From positions 496,001-560,000 of the forward strand of contig NZ_QPKJ02000006.1 of the NCBI RefSeq assembly GCF_003344625.1: a stretch of DNA of 64,000 nucleotides, written 5' to 3'. The notes below the pieces were generated by a model. It saw nothing but the letters and a program-made list of their open reading frames with translations, had not been told where the DNA came from and did no database searches. Both the position numbers and the translations under genes were made by a program. This stretch comes from Solirubrobacter deserti (GTDB taxonomy: Bacteria; Actinomycetota; Thermoleophilia; Solirubrobacterales; Solirubrobacteraceae). Below, piece by piece: positions 32,381 to 41,557 of this stretch (its first letter is position 1; each line of letters opens with the position of its first letter).

Positions 32381-34522
32381 TCAGCGCAGCGTCCGCGCCA
32401 CCTTGGCCGCCTCCGCCGCCGTGCTCGCCACGGCGATCGACACCTGCAGCGACTCCGAGCGGAACACGCGGTCGCGGCGGGCGAGCTCGATCACGAGCGT
32501 CGGCCCGGGCAGCGGCGCGGCCGGCTGCGCACCCGGCCTGATGACGGCGGTGCGCGCGCCGTCCGGCGCCGCCCGTGGCACCACGACGTAGCCCGCTTCG
32601 GGCTCCGCGCTCTTGATGTAGAAGTACGCGACCTCGTCCAGCGCGATCGTTCCGGAGGCCGCGGTCAGGCGCCGCGAGTGCCCGGTCTCGAGCACGGCTG
32701 TGATCGTCGCGTCCGTCCCGTAGGACGGGAAGTGCGCGTCGACGTCCAGCGCCGCCCGGCCGGCGCCGCGCGTCACCTTCCAGGTCGCGGTGATGCGGTC
32801 AGTCCGGAAGGCGTGGGTCGAGCGCACGGTCACGCCGCCGCCGCTGCGCTCACCCGTGACCTCGAGCGCTTTGAACGGGCCGGCGTAGGGCTGGTCGGGG
32901 TACTTCTCGCCCTCCGTCACGCGGCCCGGCGGGCCCATCGTCATCGTCATCGGAGCCGGTCCGCCGCGGCGCCTCGGGGCGGCGCTCGCGACCACGTCCC
33001 GGTGGCCGTCGGAGACGATCACGCCGAAGTTCGCCGCGCCTTCGCCGCCGATCGACGCGGCCACGCGCTGGTCGGCGTCCGAGAGCCGGCACAGGTCGAG
33101 CCCGCCGTACGGGAACGCGCCGTTGTTCTGCGCGAGGATCGCCGTGTTGTACCGGCTGGTCGTGACGGTCAGGCGGCCGATCGACGGGTCGTACGCGTAC
33201 ATGGCGGCCGGCGCCTTCGCGGGCAGCTGCTCGACGTCGTGGGCGACGGCACGCGCCGCGAGGAGCACGAAGCGCGCTGCCATGTCGGGCGCGTTCGGCG
33301 TGAGCTGGGACCTGACCGGATAGGTCGGGGTCTGCGGCACGGCCTGCCCGCGCAGCCTCGCCCAGCGCGTGTAGGTCACCAGCGCCCGGTCGAACAGGTA
33401 CTTCGCGGTCGCGGCGTCGCTCGCGTCGCCCTGCTCGTCGTTGAGCATGATCGCGAACAACCCGCCGAGCGACCAAGCCCAGTAGCGGCCGAGGTGCCAG
33501 CGGCGCAGGAACAGGCCGGTGTCCCAGTTCGGGTAGCCCGCGTGCGTCCAGTAGGCGGGCAGCGCGCGCTTGGACCACGCGCGCAGGACCTTCCTCTGCT
33601 GGGTGCTGAGCACGAGGCCGTGCGCCTTGGCCTCCTTCAGGTAGCTGAGCGAGTCCAGGATGATGTTGCAGTACTCGTTGGACTCGATGTTCTCGGCGGC
33701 GTCGAGACCCGACAGCGGATCGCGATGGAAGTTCCAGCTCGGGCCCAGGTTCGGGATCGACCACGGCGCGACGGCTTTCTCGGCGCCTGTGCACCAGCGC
33801 CGCAGCTGGTCGCGGAACTCAGACAGCCAGCGCTTCGGGTCGTCGGCCGTGACCGCGGCCCACAGGTAGAGCTCGAGGTACCAGTTGATCTGGTTGAGCC
33901 GGATGTTCGGGTAGCGGAAGAAGACGCCCTCGGCGGTCGACTGGATGCGTTCGACGATCAGCGCCGCGGTGTCCGCGCTCAGGCCGATCGTGTCCCGCAC
34001 GAGCCAGGCTCGGGCCAGCGCCTCGGCGACCTTCGGGTCGATCGAGACGTGCTGCTCGCCCGTGTTGGTCGTCGGCGATGCGGTCCACCCGGGCGTGTGC
34101 GTCTGGCCGCTGGTCCGCAGGTCGGTCGAGCCCGTGCTGCGGCCGTCCGTCGCGGGCTTGAACGGCGGCGCCTGGACGAGCGCCTCCGCCATCCGCTTCG
34201 CGCGCGCGTCGTTGCGCGTCGGGCCCCCGGCGTATCGGGTCTGCGCGGCGATCGCGTGCGCCGACAGCATCGCGCAGGACGTCCGGATGTCCGAGCCGTA
34301 GAAGCCGACCCGCTCGTCCCAGGCCGCCTCGGCGGCGGCCAGGGCCCAGTCCGCGAAGGTCCAGTATTCGTGGTTGGTCCAGCCGGCACCGGTCGGCAAC
34401 GCCCGCGCCGGGACGGGCGCCGCGGAGGCGGCGCCCGTGATCGTCTTGAGGGCCGGGCCGGCCGCCATCCCCGCAAGGGTCAGGCGGCCGGCGTCGGCCA
34501 TGAGCTCCCGGCGGGTGCGCAT
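32381..34522 (-). CDS. secreted helical-toroid-like protein, unknown function
   Basis: Protein of 713 residues with a Tat-like signal (RTRRELMADAGRLTLAGMAA). The first 450 residues are helical with many Trp and Tyr (NHEYWTFADWALAAAEAAW, NQINWYLELYLWAAV, WNFHRDPLSGLDAAEN), as in (alpha/alpha)6-toroid polysaccharide lyases and hydrolases; the C-terminus is strand-rich (AALDVDAHFPSYGTDATITAV), as in heparinase-type lyases. This is fold-level inference; no catalytic residues can be assigned. ATG is two bases after the preceding stop, so it is co-transcribed with the 1066-residue protein. Confidence 0.65.
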   Translation of the reverse strand: MRTRRELMADAGRLTLAGMAAGPALKTITGAASAAPVPARALPTGAGWTNHEYWTFADWALAAAEAAWDERVGFYGSDIRTSCAMLSAHAIAAQTRYAGGPTRNDARAKRMAEALVQAPPFKPATDGRSTGSTDLRTSGQTHTPGWTASPTTNTGEQHVSIDPKVAEALARAWLVRDTIGLSADTAALIVERIQSTAEGVFFRYPNIRLNQINWYLELYLWAAVTADDPKRWLSEFRDQLRRWCTGAEKAVAPWSIPNLGPSWNFHRDPLSGLDAAENIESNEYCNIILDSLSYLKEAKAHGLVLSTQQRKVLRAWSKRALPAYWTHAGYPNWDTGLFLRRWHLGRYWAWSLGGLFAIMLNDEQGDASDAATAKYLFDRALVTYTRWARLRGQAVPQTPTYPVRSQLTPNAPDMAARFVLLAARAVAHDVEQLPAKAPAAMYAYDPSIGRLTVTTSRYNTAILAQNNGAFPYGGLDLCRLSDADQRVAASIGGEGAANFGVIVSDGHRDVVASAAPRRRGGPAPMTMTMGPPGRVTEGEKYPDQPYAGPFKALEVTGERSGGGVTVRSTHAFRTDRITATWKVTRGAGRAALDVDAHFPSYGTDATITAVLETGHSRRLTAASGTIALDEVAYFYIKSAEPEAGYVVVPRAAPDGARTAVIRPGAQPAAPLPGPTLVIELARRDRVFRSESLQVSIAVASTAAEAAKVARTLR

Positions 34523-34524
34523 AG

Positions 34525-37500
34525 CTAGTACTTGGTCACCACGCAGCCGGTGCCCGGCGACGGGTCGCGGTCCGGGTTGACCTCGCGCACCGGGATGAAC
34601 GGCAGGTAGTCGAGCGCGAAGTACGGCATCACGGCGCCGACGTTGACCTGCTGATCGACCGGCAGGGACGGGTCGATCGGCGCAAACAGCGGGTTGGTGA
34701 CCGACGCGTCCAGCCCGATGTTGTTGTGCTGGTAGGCGTACTGCAGCGGGTTGCTCGTCTGCGTCATCGCGATCCACCAGTTGACCTGGACGCCGCTGGA
34801 GTCGGGCGCCTTCCAGCTCCAGTGGCTGTTGCCCGTCAGCACGTTCTTGAACGGGAACACCGGCGTGCCGTCGTTGTAGTTGCACTCCGGATTGGTCCCG
34901 ATCGCCGCGGAGCCCGTGAACGCCGCGTAGCTCGTCCCGAGGATCGCGCCCCAAAGGTACTGGCGCACGCCGTATGTGGTGGCGGTGACGAGGTCGGACT
35001 TGGTGTCGGTCGTGAGCGCCAGGTCACCGCGCGACAACGCGTACGCGCCGGTGAACAGCTTCTGCGGGTCCTGGACCAGGTAGAGCGCGAACTGGTCGAG
35101 GTTGTCGGCCGCGGCGGAGAGGTTGGCCGCGACGGTGCTGCCCGCATTGGCCTCGGTCAGCTCGATCTGGTTGGCCAGCGACGGGGTCGGCTCGTCGGGC
35201 GTTCCGACGGCCTGCGCCATCTCGATCATGCCTTCGAAGAAGGACGCGATCGACCCGACGTCAGGCAGCGCCGAGGTCATCTGCAGCGTCGCGACCGCGA
35301 TGTTCATGCCATCCGAGGTCGACGAGTTCTGCGCCTGCAGCTCGAGGTTCTGGGTCTTCTGGATCTGCTGGCCGATCGAGTTCGCGTCGACGATCGCCTG
35401 GATCGAGTTCTGGATCGAGTAGAGGTTCGCGTAGGCGCTCAGGTCCGCCTGGACGGACGCGACGTCGGCGATCTCCCACTCGAAGTTGTTCTGCGCGGCG
35501 GCGTAGTCGTCCGACGAGAAGCTCGTGGTCGTCGAGTACGCCGGCAGGTGGTTGGTGATGTTGTCCTTGAGGTTCTGCAGGTCCGTGGCGCTGGTCGTGC
35601 AGTAGGACGCGCGGATCGGGTCCGGCGCGCCCGGGCACTGCGCGGTCGCCGAGGTCACCGTCCAGTCGTTCGTGCTCGCGTAGTCCGCGATCCAGGCCAA
35701 CGCCGCCGACTGCCCGGCCGTCGCCGGCACGACCGCGGTGTTGTTGGCGTTGCGGATGGCACCGGCCCACGGCGTCGGGGCACCGTAGACGAACGGCAGG
35801 TACTTGTAGCGCTGAGCGCCGGCGCTGTTGCCGGTGGCGCTGTCGCTCTGGCGCGCGACGTAGTTGTCGGCCTCCGGATCACGCGCGAGGAGCGCGGTCA
35901 GCGTGCCGCCGCCCGTGCGGTCGTGGGATGCCTCCTTGCCGTACCAGCCGCGGAGGTTGCCGGTGGTGCGCTGACCCGCGATCAGGGCGTACGCGCCGCC
36001 GTTGGCGTCGTGCGTCGCGTTCAACAGGAAGGCGACGTCCGAGCGCCCGCCGAGCGCGTCGAGCTCGTTGGCGAAGTCGCTGTTCGCGGGCACGCTCGGC
36101 AGCGGACCGAAGCCCTGGATCAGGATCGTCGTTCCCTGGTTCCAGTTCTCGATGTCGGCGGCGAGCTGGTTCTCGGTCGCCGTGTCCGCCGTCGCGTTCC
36201 CGGTGATGGGGTACGCGTCCGGCGTGAAGACCATGTTCCCGGCGTTGTCGAGCACCACCAGCTGGTAGCCGGCGGACACGCCGGAGGGCAGCGTGACGGT
36301 CTTGGGCTGCCCGTTGACGGTCATCGTGTTTTGGGGCAGCGCGCTCGTCTCCGCGCGCGTCTGGACCTGCAGGAAGTCGGAGGAGACCCACTGCGGCGAG
36401 GTGCGGACGGGCGACTTCGTCGACGTCGGCGTCAGCCACCCGTGCAGGTTCGAGTACGGGTTGCCGGCACCGCCCTGGCTGCCCGCGCTGCTGTTGGCGA
36501 CGACCTGCGTCCCGATCCACACCATGGAGCCGTACCGGTCGTCGGTGTAGGGCACGCTGGCGTCGTTCCAGACGCCGATCGTGATCTTGCCCGCGGTGGG
36601 CGTGATCTGCGTGTGGTCGCCGGTCTGCAGGACCGCCAGCGTGGCGGGATCGATCTGTAGGAAGAGGTCGGGGTTGGTGGCGTTCGCCGCTGCGTACCAC
36701 TCGCCGCCGTAGCGGATGGACGCGTAGTCGTCCGGGTCGTTGCCGTGCTCGAGATCGGTGCCGACGTAGAGGCCCTGGCTGCCGAAGGTCGGCGCGGCGT
36801 AGACCGTGGTCACGTCCTGGACCGCGCCGGCCGCGCTCGCGGCCCGCGCCTTGCCGCCGCGTGTGGCCCGCAGCGCGATCTCGTACACGCCGCTCTTGTC
36901 GGGCTTGAACGACGCCTTGGCCGAGTTCGCGCGACGCAGCTCCGGCTTGGCGCCCTTCGGAGCCTTCACCACCGTCCACGTGTAGTCGAGCTGCCGGCCC
37001 TCGCTGCGCGAGCCGTCGAGCGTGAGCCACCGGCCGGCCGTGGCCGCGCGCGACTGCGCGCCCGCCTCGACGAACGGCAGGTTCGCCGGGCGCTCGACCG
37101 TCCAGCGCTTGACCGCGTGGCGGCCGTCTTGGTCGTAGGTCCTGACCACCAGCGCGTTGCGTCCGGCGCGCAGGCCGTCCTGACGCGACACGAGCCAGCG
37201 GTGGTCCGTGTCGGCGACGCTGTCGTGCATGGCCCGGACGCGGCGGCCGTTGACGGTCAGCTCGGCCCGTGACGCCATCGGCGTGGCGACGGCCACGGGG
37301 AGCTGGCCGCTCCGGTCCGTGCCGCTGCGGACGGTCAGCGGAGACGGCTTGGCGCGGCCCGCCACGAACGTGACCGTGGTGGCCTCGCCGGAGCGGTCCC
37401 CGGCCATCGCCTGGACCACGAGCTTGTTCTTCCCGGGGTCGACGACCGAACGCGGGAGCTTCGCGGTCCACTGATCGCCACGACGGGAGAACCGGCGCGT

Positions 37501-37725
37501 GACGTCATGGGTGCCGTTGAACACGCGAACGGCCGTGATCTTCGAGCCGGTGCGCAGGCGCACCGGCACCTCGCCGGTGCCGGCGAACTCGTCGGCGGTG
37601 GGAGCGAGGATGCTCGCCCCGGTGGGGGCGTCGGCGTCGGCCATCACGTCGGGGGCGATGACGCCGAAGGAGGCGGCCACCGCGCCCGCGGCGAGCGCCG
37701 CGAGCGGTGCGGAGAGGTTGGGCAT
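34525..37725 (-). CDS. large secreted multidomain protein, unknown function
   Basis: Protein of 1066 residues with a signal peptide (LAALAAGAVAASFGVIAPDVMA). At about 35-300 it has three Ig/PKD-like beta domains (GASILAPTADEFAGTGEVPV, RAELTVNGRRVRAMH, WLTLDGSRSEGRQLDYTWTV). The large C-terminal region has features of neither a known enzyme nor an S-layer protein, with Ser/Thr/Asn-rich helical parts (SIQNSIQAIVDANSIGQQI) and a final Cys (GTGCVVTKY). GAAAGG precedes the start. Transcribed towards the toroid-like gene as an operon, reading from the CAGTA operator region at 37790-37899. Probably an extracellular binding or structural protein. Confidence 0.7.
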   Translation of the reverse strand: MPNLSAPLAALAAGAVAASFGVIAPDVMADADAPTGASILAPTADEFAGTGEVPVRLRTGSKITAVRVFNGTHDVTRRFSRRGDQWTAKLPRSVVDPGKNKLVVQAMAGDRSGEATTVTFVAGRAKPSPLTVRSGTDRSGQLPVAVATPMASRAELTVNGRRVRAMHDSVADTDHRWLVSRQDGLRAGRNALVVRTYDQDGRHAVKRWTVERPANLPFVEAGAQSRAATAGRWLTLDGSRSEGRQLDYTWTVVKAPKGAKPELRRANSAKASFKPDKSGVYEIALRATRGGKARAASAAGAVQDVTTVYAAPTFGSQGLYVGTDLEHGNDPDDYASIRYGGEWYAAANATNPDLFLQIDPATLAVLQTGDHTQITPTAGKITIGVWNDASVPYTDDRYGSMVWIGTQVVANSSAGSQGGAGNPYSNLHGWLTPTSTKSPVRTSPQWVSSDFLQVQTRAETSALPQNTMTVNGQPKTVTLPSGVSAGYQLVVLDNAGNMVFTPDAYPITGNATADTATENQLAADIENWNQGTTILIQGFGPLPSVPANSDFANELDALGGRSDVAFLLNATHDANGGAYALIAGQRTTGNLRGWYGKEASHDRTGGGTLTALLARDPEADNYVARQSDSATGNSAGAQRYKYLPFVYGAPTPWAGAIRNANNTAVVPATAGQSAALAWIADYASTNDWTVTSATAQCPGAPDPIRASYCTTSATDLQNLKDNITNHLPAYSTTTSFSSDDYAAAQNNFEWEIADVASVQADLSAYANLYSIQNSIQAIVDANSIGQQIQKTQNLELQAQNSSTSDGMNIAVATLQMTSALPDVGSIASFFEGMIEMAQAVGTPDEPTPSLANQIELTEANAGSTVAANLSAAADNLDQFALYLVQDPQKLFTGAYALSRGDLALTTDTKSDLVTATTYGVRQYLWGAILGTSYAAFTGSAAIGTNPECNYNDGTPVFPFKNVLTGNSHWSWKAPDSSGVQVNWWIAMTQTSNPLQYAYQHNNIGLDASVTNPLFAPIDPSLPVDQQVNVGAVMPYFALDYLPFIPVREVNPDRDPSPGTGCVVTKY

Positions 37726-37789
37726 GCGGACCTTTCGGGGGAGGATGCGTTGCGTCCCGCATCGTCCACGCGGCGCGGCAGGCGGTCTT

Positions 37790-37899
37790 CAGTACCGCAC
37801 TACGCAAACGCGCAGCGCCTCGTACGTAGCCGGGCCGGGCGCCGACACCGCTATGGGATGTACGTACGCCCCGGCCCCAGATGCAGTAGCGAGATACGG
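37790..37899. promoter_or_regulatory. CAGTA-palindrome operator region A
   Basis: Two imperfect copies, CAGTACCGCACTACG (37790) and CAGTAGCGAGATACG (37884), flank CGTACGTAGC (37821) and TACGTACG (37861). It lies between the divergent secreted-protein operon (37725) and the small gene at 37957. The sequence around 37790 nearly repeats region D (56655). Confidence 0.65.
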
Positions 37900-37956
37900 A
37901 CGAGCGGCCACGCGGCCGCTGGGACGCTCCTGACTCCCTCCCCAGGAGCATCCCGG

Positions 37957-38223
37957 ATGACGACCATCGACCTCGACCGAGCCCCGGCACGGCGGGCCCT
38001 CGCCCGTACGCTGCCCGACGTCTTCGACGCGACCGTCGAGACGCACCTGGACGTGGGCGCCACGCTCGGCCCGACCGCAGTGGTGCTGCCCCAGGAGGCG
38101 CTCGCGAAGGCGCTCGGCGACACGCGGCGCCTCGCGGGGCCGCGCGACGGCCTCGACGGCGCCTGGCGGGCTTCGCCGCTTCCCATGCCCGACGGCTTCT
38201 GCGGATGGGTGTGCTGGCGATGA
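37957..38223 (+). CDS. 88-residue hypothetical protein coupled to an APC permease
   Basis: Starts ATG 37957 after AGGAG. The body has RAPARRALARTLPDVFDATVE and QEALAKALGDTRRLAG; the end, PMPDGFCGWVCWR, carries two Cys. Its TGA overlaps the permease ATG (ATGA), so the two are translationally coupled. No family recognised; the aromatic, Cys-containing tail could interact with the permease or membrane. First gene after operator region A. Confidence 0.65.
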   Translation: MTTIDLDRAPARRALARTLPDVFDATVETHLDVGATLGPTAVVLPQEALAKALGDTRRLAGPRDGLDGAWRASPLPMPDGFCGWVCWR

Positions 38224-39917
38224 TCGAGTCCACGCTCAAGCGCAACGTCGGCTTCTGGGGCCTGCTGTGGGCCTCCGAAGGCTCCATCATCGGCTCCGGG
38301 TGGCTGTTCGGCGCGCTGGTCGCCGCGACCACCGCCGGCCCGTCGGCCCTGATCGGCTGGGTGCTCGCCTCCGCGATCGTGATCCTGCTCGCGCTCGTGC
38401 ACGCCGAGCTGGCCGGGATGTTCCCCGAGAGCGGCGGCACGAGCCGGTTCCCGCACCACGCGTTCGGCAACCTCGCGGGCATGACGTTCGGCTGGGCCTC
38501 CTACCTGCAGGCCGCGGCCACCGCCCCGATCGAGGTGCTGGCCGCGATCCAGTACCTGTCGACCACGGACTGGGGCCACGGGCTCTACCGCGCGAGCGGC
38601 ACCCTGAGCGGCAGCGGGATCGTGGTCGCCGTGGTCCTGATGGCGTGCTTCGTCGTGCTGAACCTGATCGGCATCCGCTGGCTCACGCGCGCCAACAACG
38701 CGATCACCGTGTGGAAGGTCGCGATCCCCGTGGTGACGATCGTCGTGCTGCTCGCGACGCACTTCCACGCGAGCAACCTCACGGCCGGCGGCGGCTTCTT
38801 CGTCGACGGCTCCGCCGTCCACTCGATCCTCGTCTCGCTGCCGTCGGGGGGGATCGTGTTCGCGCTGCTCGGCTTCGAGCAGGCGACGCAGCTCGGCGGT
38901 GAGGCGAAGAACCCCGGTCGCGACTTGCCGCGGGCGGTGATCGCGTCGATCCTGATCGGCGCCGCGATCTACACGCTGCTGCAGTTCGCGTTCATCGGCT
39001 CGCTGAACCCGGCACTGCTCGTGTCACACGACTGGACCGGCCTCGGGGCCGGCAGCACCGACCCGGCGATCGTGGCCCTCAACGCGGGTCCGTTCTACGC
39101 GATCGCGTCGGTCGCGGGGCTGGCCTGGCTCGCGTTCCTGCTGCGGCTGGACGCAGTCGTCTCGCCGTTCGGCAGCGGGCTGATCTATCTGACCACCTCC
39201 TCCCGGATCAGCCACGCGCTCGCGCGCAACGGCTACGTCCCGCAGCACTTCGAGCGCACCCACGAGCGCACGCTCGTCCCGGTCTTCGGCGTCCTGTTCT
39301 CCACCGCGATCGGCCTGCTGTTCCTGCTGCCGTTCCCGAGCTGGGGCAAGCTGGTCGGGATCGTCACCAGTGCGTCGGTGCTGATGTACGCCGCAGCGCC
39401 GCTCGCGCTGGGCGCGCTGCGCAAGAGCCGGCCCGACGCGCCCCGGGTGTACCGGCTGCCGGCGGCGGGCGTCCTCGCGCCGCTCGCGTTCGTGTGCGCG
39501 AGCTGGATCATGTACTGGTCCGGCTGGCAGACGCTGACCACGCTGATGGCCGCGATGCTCGTGGGCTACGCGCTCGTCGCGGTCTCCTACGCGCTCGATC
39601 TCAACCCGGCCGCCGAACCGATCCAATGGCGCCCGGCGCTCTGGATCGCGCCGTATTTCGCGGGCATGCTCGTGATCTCGTACTTCGGCGGGTTCGGGCC
39701 GGGCGGGATCATCGGCGGCGTCGGCGTGTTCAAGCACGTGCTCGCGGACGGCGGCAACAACGATCTCGGGCTCGTCGGCGGCCTAACGGCGTCGGCCGCC
39801 TGGAGCCTGGTGATCTACCGGCTGGCGATCGCCCTGCGGCTCCCCGAGGCGGTCACCGTGCCGGCGCACGCGCAGCCGGCGCACGCGCCGCTACGCACGT
39901 CCGTGCAGGCAACGTAG
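38220..39917 (+). CDS. APC superfamily amino acid permease
   Basis: Transporter of 565 residues with about 13-14 hydrophobic segments. The opening NVGFWGLLWASEGSIIGSGWLF carries the APC helix-1 substrate-binding glycines, and FALLGFEQATQLGGEAKNPGRDLPRA is the conserved helix 6-loop motif of the family (FxGFE-x6-EakNP). Start ATG 38220 overlaps the preceding stop; an upstream ATG at 38205 is less likely. The substrate is likely an amino acid or amine but cannot be fixed. It belongs to the unit behind operator region A. Confidence 0.93.
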   Translation: MIESTLKRNVGFWGLLWASEGSIIGSGWLFGALVAATTAGPSALIGWVLASAIVILLALVHAELAGMFPESGGTSRFPHHAFGNLAGMTFGWASYLQAAATAPIEVLAAIQYLSTTDWGHGLYRASGTLSGSGIVVAVVLMACFVVLNLIGIRWLTRANNAITVWKVAIPVVTIVVLLATHFHASNLTAGGGFFVDGSAVHSILVSLPSGGIVFALLGFEQATQLGGEAKNPGRDLPRAVIASILIGAAIYTLLQFAFIGSLNPALLVSHDWTGLGAGSTDPAIVALNAGPFYAIASVAGLAWLAFLLRLDAVVSPFGSGLIYLTTSSRISHALARNGYVPQHFERTHERTLVPVFGVLFSTAIGLLFLLPFPSWGKLVGIVTSASVLMYAAAPLALGALRKSRPDAPRVYRLPAAGVLAPLAFVCASWIMYWSGWQTLTTLMAAMLVGYALVAVSYALDLNPAAEPIQWRPALWIAPYFAGMLVISYFGGFGPGGIIGGVGVFKHVLADGGNNDLGLVGGLTASAAWSLVIYRLAIALRLPEAVTVPAHAQPAHAPLRTSVQAT

Positions 39918-40136
39918 GTCCGCCGGGACCCGACGATCTCGCGACCAATCGCCCGCGAGGCGCGGTGCCCCGCCTGGATGCGCCGGTGGCCGACTTGCGC
40001 GCCCTCGAAGTCCCCGATGGCCGTGGCGATGCCGCCCTGGAAGGCATCGACGTGCACGAGCGAGCCGAACGTGTCGTCGCGCTCCCTGGGCGGCCACGAC
40101 GCGCGCGCGAGGCGCAACTTGCCCACGCCCGCCGGG
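39918..40136 (-). pseudogene. relic of a LAL-type LuxR regulator gene
   Basis: On the minus strand, straight after the MFS stop, the frame reads PAGVGKLRLAR, a Walker A-like motif lacking the Ser/Thr, and 11 residues later DTFGSLVHVDAFQGGIATAIGD. The second motif aligns with the central region of the three intact LAL proteins (for example DTFDAVVHVHTFQVGIAYHTGD at about 60230). In the intact genes these motifs are more than 500 residues apart, so this looks like a gene that lost most of its length by internal deletion. No start, no HTH end. Confidence 0.55.
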
Positions 40137-40142
40137 AAGGAG

Positions 40143-41546
40143 TCACACCGGGAATCTACGCCGAACCGAACGCGAGTAGGGCGTGTGCGACGCATGGAAG
40201 AACACCGCCATCGCACCGACGATCAGCGTGGCCGCGCCGACGTGCAGCGCGGCGTGGAACCCCGCGACGACGGCCAGCGGGTCCGTGTGTGGCCCGAGGT
40301 GCCCGACGTGGCCGGCCAGCACCGAGCCGAGCACTGCGATGCCGAGCGCGCCGCCGACCTCCCGCGCGGTGTCGTTGACCGCAGAGGCGACGCCCTGCTT
40401 GTCCTCGGGCAGCGCGCCGACGATGGCGGCGGTTGCCGGCGGCGCGGCCAGGGCCATGCCGACCCCGAGCGGGATCAGCGCGGCGAGCAGGTGCCAGTAC
40501 GAGGCGTCCGTGCCCATCGTCGCCGCGATCAGCAGGCCACCGGCGATCAGCATCAGGCCGAGCGGGCCGACGGACCGCGCCCCCACCCGCTGGACCAGCT
40601 TCGGGACGCGTGGAGCGAGCGCGATCATGATCAGCGCGGTCGGCGCCAGCGCCGCGCCGGCCTCCAGCGGCGAGTACCGCAGCACGAACTGCAGGTACTG
40701 GAGCAGCACGAAGATCACGCCGAAGAGCGCGAAGAACTGCACGAACACCGACAGCGAGCCGGACGCGAAGCCGCGCCGTGTGAACAGGCGCGGGTCGAGC
40801 ATCGGCTGCCGGCGGCGCAGCGACCACGTTACGAACGCCGTCAACAGCACGACGCCCGCGGCGAACGCGCCCACGACGATCGCGGACGTCCAGCCACGGT
40901 TGGGACCCTCGATGAAGCCGTAGACGATGCCGCCGAGCCCGAGCGCGGACAGCGCGGCGCCCACGCCGTCCAGCGGCGCCTGCTCCGTGGCCGTGGCCGG
41001 GACGAACCGCACCGTCATCGCGCCGCCGAGCAGCGCCAGCGCGGCGTTGAGGCCGAAGACCGACGGCCAGGCGAACCGCTCCAGCGCCAGCCCCGCCGCC
41101 AGCAGGCCGACGAGCGCGCTGCCGCCCGCGACGCCGGCCCATACGCCGACGGCACGGTCGCGCGTCTCGGGCGGGAAGGTGGCGGTGATGATCGAGAGCG
41201 TCGTCGGCATGATCATCGCCGCGCCGAGTCCCATCACGGCGCGCACGGCGATCAGGGGCGTGGGATCGCTGAGCCGCGTGGCGACGAGCGCGCCGGTGCC
41301 GAAGACGGCCAGGCCGGTGACCAGCACGCGCCGGCGGCCGAGCCGGTCGCCGAGCGCTCCGGCGGGAAGCAGCAGACCGGCGAACACGAGCGCGTAGGCG
41401 TCGACGATCCACTGCAACTCGGTCGTCGAGGCGCCGGTCGCGCGGGCGAGGTCGGGCAGGGCGACGTTCAGTGACGAGACGGCGCTGACGACGGCGCCGA
41501 GCGAGACGCACATCGAGATCAGGATCAGGCGGTGCGAGCGAGGCAT
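40143..41546 (-). CDS. MFS drug exporter, DHA2 (EmrB/QacA) family
   Basis: Protein of 467 residues with about 14 hydrophobic segments. Signature motifs are LNVALPDLARATGAS at helix 1, GALGDRLGRRRVLVTG (motif A) and the motif C-like GVAGGSALVGLLAAG. Start ATG 41546 lies 11 bp after the stop of the FAD oxidase gene, so the two form an operon from operator region B. The exporter may remove a product or toxic substrate of that oxidase, or supply resistance. Confidence 0.93.
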   Translation of the reverse strand: MPRSHRLILISMCVSLGAVVSAVSSLNVALPDLARATGASTTELQWIVDAYALVFAGLLLPAGALGDRLGRRRVLVTGLAVFGTGALVATRLSDPTPLIAVRAVMGLGAAMIMPTTLSIITATFPPETRDRAVGVWAGVAGGSALVGLLAAGLALERFAWPSVFGLNAALALLGGAMTVRFVPATATEQAPLDGVGAALSALGLGGIVYGFIEGPNRGWTSAIVVGAFAAGVVLLTAFVTWSLRRRQPMLDPRLFTRRGFASGSLSVFVQFFALFGVIFVLLQYLQFVLRYSPLEAGAALAPTALIMIALAPRVPKLVQRVGARSVGPLGLMLIAGGLLIAATMGTDASYWHLLAALIPLGVGMALAAPPATAAIVGALPEDKQGVASAVNDTAREVGGALGIAVLGSVLAGHVGHLGPHTDPLAVVAGFHAALHVGAATLIVGAMAVFFHASHTPYSRSVRRRFPV

Positions 41547-41557
41547 GGGAAGGCTCC

